Of a stretch of DNA of 64,000 nucleotides, positions 24,526 through 32,235 are shown in pieces. The number at the start of each line of letters is the position of its first letter. The first letter of the stretch is position 1. Made by a program: the position numbers and the translations under genes. This stretch comes from Acetobacter sacchari (lineage in GTDB: Bacteria > Pseudomonadota > Alphaproteobacteria > Acetobacterales > Acetobacteraceae): assembly GCF_017377715.1 (NCBI RefSeq), contig NZ_JAFVMF010000003.1:214729-278728 (forward strand), read 5' to 3'. Under the pieces are notes generated by a model. It did not search any database, was not told where the DNA came from, and worked only from the letters and a program-made list of their open reading frames with translations.

Positions 24526-24771
24526 ATGGATCTTAAGGAAGTCATGGCGATCAATCTGCGTCGGTTGCGTCATGCGAAAGGAATGACGCAAGAGGAAGTG
24601 GCCGAAAGGGCCGGGTTGAGCGCCCGGTACGTCGGAGGGATCGAACGCGCTGACGTCTCGGCGAGCGTGACGGTGCTGGGTCGGATCGCGGAGGCGCTTG
24701 AGTTGGAAGCGACCGAGCTGGTGCGCGCCGTCCCTGTGAAGGCTCGGAAGAGGACCCCAATCGAGCCTTAA
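24526..24771 (+). CDS. XRE family regulator, QseC-like
   Basis: An 81-residue protein that is almost entirely a Cro/C1-type helix-turn-helix (INLRRLRHAKGMTQEEVAER at about 9-28, AGLSARYVGGIER). It is divergent from the small DUF2285 gene. In Mesorhizobium the matching regulator QseC controls qseM and its own gene from paired operators, and that arrangement is seen here. No Shine-Dalgarno sequence precedes the ATG, so a leaderless or weakly translated message is possible. Confidence 0.75.
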   Translation: MDLKEVMAINLRRLRHAKGMTQEEVAERAGLSARYVGGIERADVSASVTVLGRIAEALELEATELVRAVPVKARKRTPIEP

Positions 24772-24790
24772 ATTCCGTGACGAGCGTGGT

Positions 24791-25003
24791 TCACGTCTCG
24801 CGCCGGAAGAATTCGACGGGGTCCGCCTCAAGGATCTCGGCAAGCTTCTCGAGCATGTCGACGGTCGCGGAGTGCTGTTCGCGCTCCAGCATGCCAACAT
24901 AGTTGCGATTGATGCCCGCACGGTCGGCAAGCTCCTCCTGCGACATGCTTTTGGCATGTCGCAGTCTTCGCAGATTCGTGGCGACGATCTCCCGCAAGCT
25001 CAT
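24791..25003 (-). CDS. Second XRE family regulator
   Basis: A 70-residue Cro/C1-type regulator (VATNLRRLRHAKSMSQEELADRAGINRNYVGMLE). It is clearly related to the convergent XRE protein at 24526, with which it shares NLRRLRHAK. A GTG at 25024 would add MARRSHR; the ATG at 25003 is given because the family begins near there. Tandem boxes and a palindrome upstream suggest autoregulation. The two small regulators converge and are only 20 bases apart at their ends. Confidence 0.8.
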   Translation of the reverse strand: MSLREIVATNLRRLRHAKSMSQEELADRAGINRNYVGMLEREQHSATVDMLEKLAEILEADPVEFFRRET

Positions 25004-25019
25004 GCGGTGAGATCGCCGT

Positions 25020-25052
25020 GCCACCTAATATACTGCCACCTAGTAAACTAGG
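25020..25052. promoter_or_regulatory. Operator-like repeats upstream of the second XRE gene
   Basis: A 15-bp unit gccacctaatatact (25020-25034) is repeated as gccacctagtaaact (25035-25049), 13 of 15 matching. The second unit overlaps the palindrome cctagtaaactagg (25039-25052, 6-bp arms). On the minus strand TATATT (inside the first unit) could be a -10 element. This is a typical place for a repressor to control its own promoter. Confidence 0.55.
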
Positions 25053-25096
25053 TATTCCGCCTGTTCAAGGATCGCCGCCGCCTTCGCGGGCTAGGC

Positions 25097-25129
25097 AATG
25101 CCCCGCCCGGACCGGCCGGACGGGGCATT
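25097..25129 (-). terminator. Hairpin terminator after the second DUF736 gene
   Basis: Perfect 9-bp GC-rich arms aatgccccg (25097-25105) and cggggcatt (25121-25129) with a 15-base loop begin 11 bases after the DUF736 stop. Reading on the minus strand there is only a weak T-run. It probably separates DUF736 from the XRE promoter. Confidence 0.55.
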
Positions 25130-25139
25130 GGAGGCGGGA

Positions 25140-25466
25140 TCAGTCGCCCCGGCGGCCGTTGGGGCGGGACCAGATCAGGCTGTAGCCCTCGCCCTCTTCG
25201 TCGTCGAAGAGGTTGGCGAAGATCGGGGCGGTGAAGCTCGGATCGTCGAGCTTGAGGCCCAGATAGTCGCGGCCCTCGTTGGAGCGCTTGGACCAGGCGG
25301 CGCCGATTTCCACTCGGCCGACGTAGACGCGGTGGCTGGGGCTGTTGTCGCCGGTGCGGGCCGCTTCGGGGACGATCCGGACGTTCTTGGCTTGAACCGA
25401 GAGGGTGACGATTTCGCCGGTGAACTCGTTCGTGCCGGTCTTCTTGAAGGTGCCGATGGTGGTCAT
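25140..25466 (-). CDS. DUF736 family protein (second copy)
   Basis: A 108-residue DUF736 protein (MTTIGTFKKTGTNEFTGEIV at the start, LGLKLDDPSFTAPIFANLFDD near residue 70, ending SLIWSRPNGRRGD). It is only moderately similar to the first copy at 19.2 kb, so the two are old paralogues. A good Shine-Dalgarno (ggagaa) lies just before the ATG. Function unknown. Confidence 0.9.
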   Translation of the reverse strand: MTTIGTFKKTGTNEFTGEIVTLSVQAKNVRIVPEAARTGDNSPSHRVYVGRVEIGAAWSKRSNEGRDYLGLKLDDPSFTAPIFANLFDDEEGEGYSLIWSRPNGRRGD

Positions 25467-26041
25467 GGTAGTTCTCCTTGATCTCTGTTTCGAGCCCGCA
25501 CCATTGCGGCCTCGATGGCGATCGGTTGGCCGGAGGCGATCGGCGGCGCACCCCGAAGGGGCTCGACAGCAAAGGAGGGGCTTTCTTGTTGCGCGAGGAA
25601 TGACGGCGCAGCCGGCAGGGGAAGAAAGTTCTGACGGCGCTGTTGCGCCATAGGCGATCGAGGCTTCAGCCGTCCTTCGGCTAGATCAGCCCATTGAAGA
25701 GGCCGTTTGGTGCTCTCGATCTACAGAGGTGATTCAAGGAGAACCTGGCGAATGTCGCGCTGGAAATAGGCTGGCGCGCACGACTCCGGCAGATCGAGGT
25801 GATCTCCTCAGGCGACCCAGCGCTTCCAGACCAGTGCACCGCGATAATAGATTGAGGTCGGTCAACGCTTTGTATGTCGGTGGAAATCGAGAACTGCGAC
25901 GCTCGGTCCAATTTCCCTATGAGGATGCGACCGGGCGATCGGCTCTGATGATCTCGGCTCCCGCCAGTCTCAGCCACCACCGACGACGAAAGAGGCGCTG
26001 CGCAAGCCTGTCTACAGCCGCCTCTTGCCGCTGGGTCGATG
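25467..26041. other. Gap without a convincing gene
   Basis: About 575 bases between the second DUF736 gene and the membrane protein. Several frames are open but none has a recognisable domain or a good start, and the low-complexity Arg/Ser/Pro content is what GC-rich antisense gives. A minus-strand frame near 25917-26040 (RLAQRLFRRRWWLRLAGAEI) looks mildly protein-like and may be a remnant. Confidence 0.4.
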
Positions 26042-26480
26042 TCAGGTCCGCGCCATGCCTTGTCCGGCCGGTCCGGGTGCGGCCATTCCTGTGAACCGGA
26101 AGAACGCGGTGATCCCGACGGCGATCGCGCCGATGACTGCAAAGATCGTCTGCCAGATCGCCGACGGCATGGCCATGTGCGCGATCCCGTAGGTGGCGCT
26201 GTATCCCGCGACCACGGCGGGTGCGACGAAAAGCAGGATGATCAGGAGCCGCAGCCAGGTCCAGGGCACGAAGCCCAGCGCGAACTGGCCGATACCGAAC
26301 GTCGCCCCGCCGGCGACCATGCCGACCAGGATGCCGCCGAGCACGCCGGCGCCGGTGGAACGCCCAGATACCGAGCGTCAGGCCCATGAAGAACGGCAAG
26401 GCGAATACAGCAAGGGTGAAGAGCAGCCAGCAGGTAAAGCAAATGCCGGCGATGACGAGCAGTGGTCCAAAGATGATCAT
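26042..26480 (-). pseudogene. Frameshifted small membrane protein
   Basis: The start frame gives a hydrophobic N-terminus (MIIFGPLLVIAGICFTCWLL to LGIWAFH). At about 26352-26357 the reading must change frame to continue as TGAGVLGGILVGMVAGGATF and two or three more membrane segments, ending at 26042. Intact relatives in similar ICEs have one continuous protein of about 145 residues with four membrane segments. A one-base gain or two-base loss in a ccggcgccgg run explains it, so it may be a real mutation or a sequencing error. The function of the family is unknown. Confidence 0.6.
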
Positions 26481-26627
26481 GGCGGCGGTCTCCGTGAGAT
26501 AAAGGTCTAACGGTCGCGCCTTCCACCACCACCACGGCGCGTCTCAAGTATAGCCGGAAATGGACAGGAACGGGAGCGGAATCCCCGTGGGAATTCCGCC
26601 GAACGGCTGCCCTGCAAATCGGCTCCC

Positions 26628-26795
26628 TCATCGCTGGAAGGGATCGAATTCGTGAATGATGGCTGCCGGATCGCCGTCATATTCACTGGCGGGCATGGCG
26701 CCGTATCCATCCATGCCGGTGCGGAAGATGACGATGCAGACCATCAAGGTGGTGGCGAGGTTCCAGCCGTTGGCGAATGCGAGGGACTGAGACAT
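26628..26795 (-). CDS. Small conserved ICE protein (55 aa)
   Basis: A 55-residue product (MSQSLAFANGWNLATTLMVC at the start) with one hydrophobic segment at about residues 10-27, so it may be a single-pass membrane protein. The start at 26795 has aggagc 8 bases upstream. A longer frame exists upstream but lacks a ribosome-binding site. Function unknown. Confidence 0.5.
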   Translation of the reverse strand: MSQSLAFANGWNLATTLMVCIVIFRTGMDGYGAMPASEYDGDPAAIIHEFDPFQR

Positions 26796-27054
26796 TGATC
26801 TGGCTCCTGTGCTGAGGCGGGGGCCATCCCCGCGCGACAGGCGCCCGATGTGTTCGGCCGAGGGCTGCAATCACCGCGCAGGCGAAGACGCAGCGGCGGC
26901 ACGCTTCGCGTAAGCCGACCCTTTACGGGTTGATGGCGTCAGGCCCTCGGCCGGACCAAGGATCAGCGCTGAAGGACGTGGGGTGGTGCTCGTCGCAGGG
27001 CCGGGAAGGTCGGATGTCTGGCCGGAGCAGGCCAGATCCGGCTAGAATTCCGTA

Positions 27055-27426
27055 ATGAACGATCTGCAAGAACTAACGGCGCGGTTACGGGTCGACCTTA
27101 AAGCGGCCATGCGTGGCCGGTGTTTGGCGGAGGTCAAGGTGCTGCGTGGCCTGATCGCCGCGATCGACGATGCGCAAGCCGTGCCGGTGGGCAGTTTGCA
27201 CGAGACTTATGTCGTCCGAGCCTTCGGCGATCCTTCGGTCGAGGTGCCACGGCGGGACCTGGGCGCCGAAGACCTGCGTCGATTGCTGGAAAGCGAGAGC
27301 ACTGCTTACTTGGCGGCTGCCGAGGAATATCGCGCGGCGGGCCACCATGACCGGGCGGTGGAATTGACTGCGGCCGCAGAGATTGTGGGCGGCTACCTCG
27401 ATGGATTGGTTGCCGCCGGCGAGTGA
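27055..27426 (+). CDS. GatB/YqeY domain-like protein
   Basis: A 123-residue helical protein resembling the GatB/YqeY family (LRVDLKAAMRGR near residue 12, LRGLIAAIDDAQAVPV near 29, YLAAAEEYRAAGHHDRAVEL near 83). YqeY-like proteins contact tRNA in some amidotransferases, but stand-alone forms have no known role. It is the only plus-strand gene in this arm of the ICE, so it is probably cargo. About 130 bases of mixed sequence separate it from the DUF2493 gene. Confidence 0.7.
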   Translation: MNDLQELTARLRVDLKAAMRGRCLAEVKVLRGLIAAIDDAQAVPVGSLHETYVVRAFGDPSVEVPRRDLGAEDLRRLLESESTAYLAAAEEYRAAGHHDRAVELTAAAEIVGGYLDGLVAAGE

Positions 27427-27566
27427 GAAGCCAGCTTTTGCGGCAGCGAACTCCAGATGGTTGGGAGATTCGATCTCGCCGGATGCACCGATCGTCGTCG
27501 CATGCTTGTCAGGCGGCCGATCTGATCTTTGGGAAATGTACTGGCCTGAAAGATTGAGGGCGGCGC

Positions 27567-28496
27567 TTACGCGCCGCCGAACTTCCAGACCGGGATGCCG
27601 AGCTTCTTGGCTTTGTCGGCGAGGTTATCTTGGATGCCGGTGCCGGGGAAGTGCATCACGCCGATCGGCAGGGTCTCCAACAGCACGTCGTTGCGCTTGA
27701 ACGGCGCGGCCTTGGCGTGCTTCGTCCAGTCGGGTTTGAAGGCGATCTGCGGCACTTTGCGGTTGTCGGCCCATTTAGCGGCGATCAGCTCGGCGCCCTT
27801 TGGCGAGCCGCCATGCAGCAACACCATGTCGGGGTGCTTGGCGTGGACCTGGTCGAGCTTGGCCCAGATCAGCCGATGATCGTTGAAGTCGAGCCCGCCG
27901 GTGAGCGCCACCTTCGGGCCCGGTGGCAGGAGCACCTGGTTGTCGGCGCGCTTCTTCGCGGCGAGAAAATCGCGGCTGTCGATCATCGCCGAGGTCAGGT
28001 TGCGATGGTTGACCTTCGATCCGTTGCGCGGCCGCCAGGCTGAGTGGGTGTACTGCTCGAATTGGTCGGCGGCCTGGTCGCGCATCAACTCGAAGGCGTT
28101 GCGCCGCTCGATCAGCGTCTGCCCTTGCGCCGTCAGTCGCTCCAGCTCGACGGATTTAACCTCGCTGCCGTCCTGTTCTCGCTGGGAGCGCTGCTGACCC
28201 AGCTCGTTGTCGTCAAGTTCGCGTTCGATCCGGTCGATGGCGCGATGGAAGACGTTCACCGTCGACCAGAGCAGGTCCTCGAGGTCGGGTTCGAGGCGTG
28301 TGTCGGCGAGCGCCACCACCAGGGCGTCGCAGACGTCGGAGATACTGCCCACGAGGGTATTCGCTTCGGGAAGCGGCCGGGGGTCGGGCTCGTCGTGGAA
28401 GGGTCGGTAGCCATAGAGCTGGAGTTCGTGGAGAACCTGGTCGGTCGGGGATGAGTTGTGGTGCGGCTCGAAATCGTCGTCGCGGTCGGTGGTCAT
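27567..28496 (-). CDS. DUF2493 domain-containing protein
   Basis: A 309-residue protein. The C-terminal 130 residues form the DUF2493 (SLOG/YspA-like Rossmann) domain: KVALTGGLDFNDHRLIWAKL near 195, MVLLHGGSPKGAELIAAKWA near 223, ending with GIPVWKFGG. The N-terminal part is helical and holds a coiled coil. SLOG domains bind nucleotides or their derivatives. The gene is common in these ICEs; its role is not established. Confidence 0.88.
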   Translation of the reverse strand: MTTDRDDDFEPHHNSSPTDQVLHELQLYGYRPFHDEPDPRPLPEANTLVGSISDVCDALVVALADTRLEPDLEDLLWSTVNVFHRAIDRIERELDDNELGQQRSQREQDGSEVKSVELERLTAQGQTLIERRNAFELMRDQAADQFEQYTHSAWRPRNGSKVNHRNLTSAMIDSRDFLAAKKRADNQVLLPPGPKVALTGGLDFNDHRLIWAKLDQVHAKHPDMVLLHGGSPKGAELIAAKWADNRKVPQIAFKPDWTKHAKAAPFKRNDVLLETLPIGVMHFPGTGIQDNLADKAKKLGIPVWKFGGA

Positions 28497-28621
28497 CGCA
28501 GGCTTCCTTCGTCGGATCGACCGCGCCCATCGCGGCCTTCATGGCGACGAAGGCGGCGGGCGGACCGGACCTGCACCCGCAGCGCAGCGGAGGGCCGGAG
28601 CTTCGGCGGAGGACCGAAGGG

Positions 28622-28681
28622 GCCGACTATTTTGTCTCGCGATGGAAAGGCGGCCTCGGCCGCCGACGGAAAATAGTCGGC
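28622..28681. repeat. Nested 60-base hairpin
   Basis: Outer arms gccgactatttt (28622-28633) and aaaatagtcggc (28670-28681) are perfect over 12 bases. Inside them is a second perfect hairpin, ggcggcc (28649-28655) and ggccgcc (28658-28664). It lies in the 326-base gap between DUF2493 and the Toprim gene, where no gene is seen. It could be a bidirectional terminator, a recombination site or a small structured RNA. Confidence 0.5.
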
Positions 28682-28822
28682 ATACGAGGTTGCCGGTCCG
28701 AGGCGTTTGCCGCCCGATCGCCCTCTCAGAAGGCCGTGGGGGCGGTCCTCTCCGGCTCACGAGGAAGCATGACCGCCGGCCTCGCCGTAACGACGCCGAC
28801 GCGCCTCCTCATCCCGTTCCGG

Positions 28823-29875
28823 CTATGCCGCCAGCTCCATGAAGCGGGCAACGTCCTGTGCGGCAATCTGCACCCGGCTTGCCGCCCGAAGTGCATCGAT
28901 ACCGAGCAGCCGCAGATCCTCGTTGAAGTCGCCGAGCCGTGGCGAGACCACGATCGCCTCGACCCCGGCCTCCTGCGCCCGGTTGATCAACGTCGCCATC
29001 GCGCCGTCGCCGGCGGGATCATCGTCGCGGGCGATGTAGAGCCGCCGCAGCGTGTCTGGGAACAGGATGGCTGAGAGATGCGCGGCCGAGAGCGCCGCGA
29101 CCATCGGCATGGTCGGCAAGACGCATCGGAGCGACAGCATCGTCTCGATGCCTTCGCCAGCCGCCATGACTCCGCCTGCCACGCCAAATCGTACCGCGTG
29201 ACCTAAAAGGTCGCCCATCGCCCGCCGCGGCGTGTCGATCGGCGCCTTGCCGAGCGTCGCCTCGGTGAAGCCGTCCGGATCGAGCCAGGTGCGGTGCGCC
29301 CCGGTCAGATGCCCTCCGAGGTCGGTCACGCTGGCGATCATCGCCGGCCAGGTCTCGGTCGGGCTGTCCTCGTCGGGCCGGTAGTAGCAGCGGGGATGGA
29401 AGCGCAGGCTTCCGGTTCCGTGCAAAGCCGTAATGCCGCGATTACGGAGATACGTTTCTACGAGCGTCTGGGAAATCGACTGCGACATGGCGAACAGCCG
29501 CCGTGACGCTTCCGGCGATCCGGTCGGGGCACTGGGTTCGCGTGATCGGGGACGATCGGGCTCCGGCTCAGGATGCGGGAGGCTGAGGAACAAACGCGCC
29601 TCGTCAACGACATCCTTGAAGTCGACCAGGCCACAGCTCTCCCGGATTACGTCAAGCAAATCGCCATGTTCGCCGGTGGCGGCGTCCGTCCATTTCCCGG
29701 CGGGACCTTTCGCCGTGTCCTTGAGCCGCACGAACATCGAACGACCAGCGACGTTGCGGACGTCGCCGACAAGCCAATAGCCGCCTTCACGACGGCCGGC
29801 AGAGAGGTAATGGCGGCACACGGCCTCGGCCTGCCGGCCCAGCCGCTGTGCGAGATCATGCGCGCTGTTGCTCAT
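28823..29875 (-). CDS. Toprim domain-containing protein (DUF7146-type primase-like)
   Basis: A 350-residue protein with an N-terminal DUF7146/zinc-ribbon-like region (GDVRNVAGRSMFVRLKD) and a C-terminal Toprim domain: AAGEGIETMLSL near residue 240, LYIARDDDPAGDGA near 285. Such proteins are thought to work as primases for the transferred strand. The start at 29875 (MSNSAHD) was chosen over an upstream start that crosses the ParB terminator. Confidence 0.85.
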   Translation of the reverse strand: MSNSAHDLAQRLGRQAEAVCRHYLSAGRREGGYWLVGDVRNVAGRSMFVRLKDTAKGPAGKWTDAATGEHGDLLDVIRESCGLVDFKDVVDEARLFLSLPHPEPEPDRPRSREPSAPTGSPEASRRLFAMSQSISQTLVETYLRNRGITALHGTGSLRFHPRCYYRPDEDSPTETWPAMIASVTDLGGHLTGAHRTWLDPDGFTEATLGKAPIDTPRRAMGDLLGHAVRFGVAGGVMAAGEGIETMLSLRCVLPTMPMVAALSAAHLSAILFPDTLRRLYIARDDDPAGDGAMATLINRAQEAGVEAIVVSPRLGDFNEDLRLLGIDALRAASRVQIAAQDVARFMELAA

Positions 29876-29886
29876 GACGGTCCTCG

Positions 29887-29955
29887 AAAAGAAAAGGCCC
29901 GCCACCCGGGTCCCCACGAAGCTTGCTTCGCGGGGTGGCCCGACCGGCGGGCCTT
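29887..29955 (-). terminator. Rho-independent terminator after the ParB gene
   Basis: On the minus strand, arms aaggcccgcc and ggcgggcctt (plus 29894-29903 and 29946-29955) pair perfectly and are followed by a TTTTCTTTTC run. A second hairpin built on cgaagc/gcttcg sits in the loop. This is 15 bases after the ParB stop and is one of the clearest terminators in the window. Confidence 0.8.
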
Positions 29956-29969
29956 AGTGCAGTCGGCAG

Positions 29970-32060
29970 CTACTCAGCGGCGACCATGTCCGCGCCGGCG
30001 TCGTCATTCTGCGGGACTGGCTCGTTGTCGTCCTCCGGCAGTTTTTCGCTGGACTGCGCTGCGGTTTCCTCATCGGCAGAGTCCGGCGCTGGTTCGGCCA
30101 CAACGGCGCGGCCCGGCGTGCGGAGCAGCTCGGGCAGCCAGGCGGTGTCGGCCAAGAGCGTCTCCGCCTCGGCCGCCATGTCGCCCTTCTTCAGATGCTC
30201 GATCCGATCGGCGGCGCGCTGACCCTTCGCCTGAGAAACCGCCTGAAGGATGCGGGCCTTCGTCACCCTGCCGAGGAAATTGTCCACGGTTGGCTTCCAC
30301 CCGCCCGCCGCCATGTCGAGGTCGACCGTCTGGGCCAGCCGGTCGGCATGGGCGGCAGCACGGGGCCGCCGGTTCCAGGGCTCGTACACCGCGTTGACCG
30401 AGAGGCTGACGAGGTGGGCGAACAGGGCCGCACGGCTGTCGCCGTCCCATTCCTGCAGCGCGTCCCAGAGATCGGCAGACTCCTTGGGAAGTGCCTTCGA
30501 CCAGCTTTCGTGCCGCACGCGGATCGCTTCGGCCGATGCGCTGTCGTTGAGCCCCGGCGCCTGCGTGCCGAAGCTGACGCTCTTCAAATCGAGCTCGAGG
30601 CAGCTATCCGAGCCGTAGTGGTAGAAGGTCTTCAGCGTCAAAACGTGGAGGGCCGCGACGAAGGCGACGTCCGGCCGCTCGCCGAGGGCGTTGCGGAGGC
30701 CGAGCGTCCGATGCGAGGTCAGTTCGGTCATCAGGCGGTCGGAGATGGACGAGAGACCCTCGTCCTCCTCCGGCTCGGCATCCGGCTCCGCCGTCACGAC
30801 GGCCCCGTCACCCTCGTAGCTGGCGGCGATAGCGCGTTCATCGTCGCCGTCCGCGTCCGGCTCGGACGCAGGCTCGGCCGGCAACTCGTCTTCCGGCCGG
30901 ACATAGCCCCGCTCGACGCGAAGCTGGCCATCAGCGCCGATGCTGACGAAGGCACCGGCGCGGGCGATCTCGGCCGGGTCGAACACCACGGGCCGGGTCT
31001 CGAAGCCCTCCAGCGCCGTTTCCAGCTCCGACAGGCGCTCGTCCACCTCGTCCGGCAGTTCGTCTGTGTCCTGGTATTCCTCGGACAGCCGATCGAACTC
31101 AGCCTGGAGCGCGTCCCTGGTCGCTTCTTCCTCGTCCGTCAGCGCGACCGTCTCGCCGCGAAGCTGGCGGAGGCCAAAGGCATGGCCATACGCGAAGTCG
31201 GGCGCGACCTCGATCCACTTCCAGCCTTCGGCGGCCACTGCTTCCGATTCCGCCTTCAGCTTGTCGGCCACCATCTGGTCGACGAGCGGGACATCCTGCA
31301 GCCAGCCGCCATCGTCGCCCTGGAACAGGTCGCGCAGCACTGTGCCGCCGGCCGCCACGTAGGCGTCCACGCCGATGAATTGCACCCGCTTGTCGGAGGC
31401 ACGGACCGCGCCTTCGGTGAGCATGCGCCGGATGGTGTAGGGCTGCTTGTCGTAGGAGGCCTTCAGCCGCTCGAAGACCTGCCCCTGGCGCTCATGGTCG
31501 CCGGAGACGGTGAAGGCCATGAGCTGGTCGAGCGTCATGCCGTCCTCTGCATAGACGTCGAGCAGCGACGGCGACACCGACGCGAGCTTCAAGCGCTGCT
31601 TCACCACGTTGACCGAGACGAAGAACGCGGCAGCGATTTCCTCTTCGGACTGCCCCTTCTCGCGCAGCGCGAGGAAGGCGCGGAACTGGTCGAGCGGATG
31701 CAGCGGCGCGCGCTGGACGTTCTCGGCGAGCGAGTCTTCCTCGGCGATGCCGCTCTCACGGACGATGCACGGCACCGGCGCGGTCTTGGCGAGACGCTTC
31801 TGCTTTACGAGCAGCTCCAGCGCCCGGTAGCGGCGGCCGCCGGCTGGGATTTCGAACATGCCGGTCTCGACGCCGTCCTGATCGACGACCGCCCGCACGC
31901 TCAGGCCCTGCAGCAGGCCGCGGCGGGCGATGTCGTCGGCCAGCTCCTCGACCGAGATGCCGGCCTTCACGCGCCGAACGTTAGACTGGGAGAGCAAGAG
32001 CTTGTTGAAGGGGATGTCGCGCGAGGGCGAGAGGGTGATCTTCTGAACAGGGGTAGCCAT
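29970..32060 (-). CDS. ParB/RepB/Spo0J-type nuclease-fold protein
   Basis: A 696-residue large ParB-like protein found in this ICE group. The N-terminal ParB domain has ELADDIARRGLLQGLSVR near residue 46, EIPAGGRRYRALELL near 80 and AENVQRAPLHPLDQFRAF near 117, then a helix-turn-helix (ISVNVVKQRLKLA-type). The C-terminal 400 residues are acidic in the middle and end with a separate helical domain. The start at 32060 is given because the family begins with MATPVQKI. It may bind a centromere-like site or act as an antirestriction-type factor; the role is not known. Confidence 0.9.
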   Translation of the reverse strand: MATPVQKITLSPSRDIPFNKLLLSQSNVRRVKAGISVEELADDIARRGLLQGLSVRAVVDQDGVETGMFEIPAGGRRYRALELLVKQKRLAKTAPVPCIVRESGIAEEDSLAENVQRAPLHPLDQFRAFLALREKGQSEEEIAAAFFVSVNVVKQRLKLASVSPSLLDVYAEDGMTLDQLMAFTVSGDHERQGQVFERLKASYDKQPYTIRRMLTEGAVRASDKRVQFIGVDAYVAAGGTVLRDLFQGDDGGWLQDVPLVDQMVADKLKAESEAVAAEGWKWIEVAPDFAYGHAFGLRQLRGETVALTDEEEATRDALQAEFDRLSEEYQDTDELPDEVDERLSELETALEGFETRPVVFDPAEIARAGAFVSIGADGQLRVERGYVRPEDELPAEPASEPDADGDDERAIAASYEGDGAVVTAEPDAEPEEDEGLSSISDRLMTELTSHRTLGLRNALGERPDVAFVAALHVLTLKTFYHYGSDSCLELDLKSVSFGTQAPGLNDSASAEAIRVRHESWSKALPKESADLWDALQEWDGDSRAALFAHLVSLSVNAVYEPWNRRPRAAAHADRLAQTVDLDMAAGGWKPTVDNFLGRVTKARILQAVSQAKGQRAADRIEHLKKGDMAAEAETLLADTAWLPELLRTPGRAVVAEPAPDSADEETAAQSSEKLPEDDNEPVPQNDDAGADMVAAE

Positions 32061-32235
32061 CGGGATGTACTCCGCGACGAGCGCCGAAAGCCTCTCTCTC
32101 GGCATCAACTCGTCACGAAGCGCAGCGCCGCCCTCTTCCTCTGAAGGGCAGCGCCGTCGATGAACTCCGTCGGCAGGGCCACAGCCCAAGACCGCCGGCG
32201 ACGTAGTGAGCCCGTTGCCGATGATGGCTTGATGT

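Noticed and set aside
25681..26142. Minus-strand open frame between DUF736 and the membrane protein
   Set aside because: No family, no ribosome-binding site, composition typical of shadow frames; only a short part looks protein-like.
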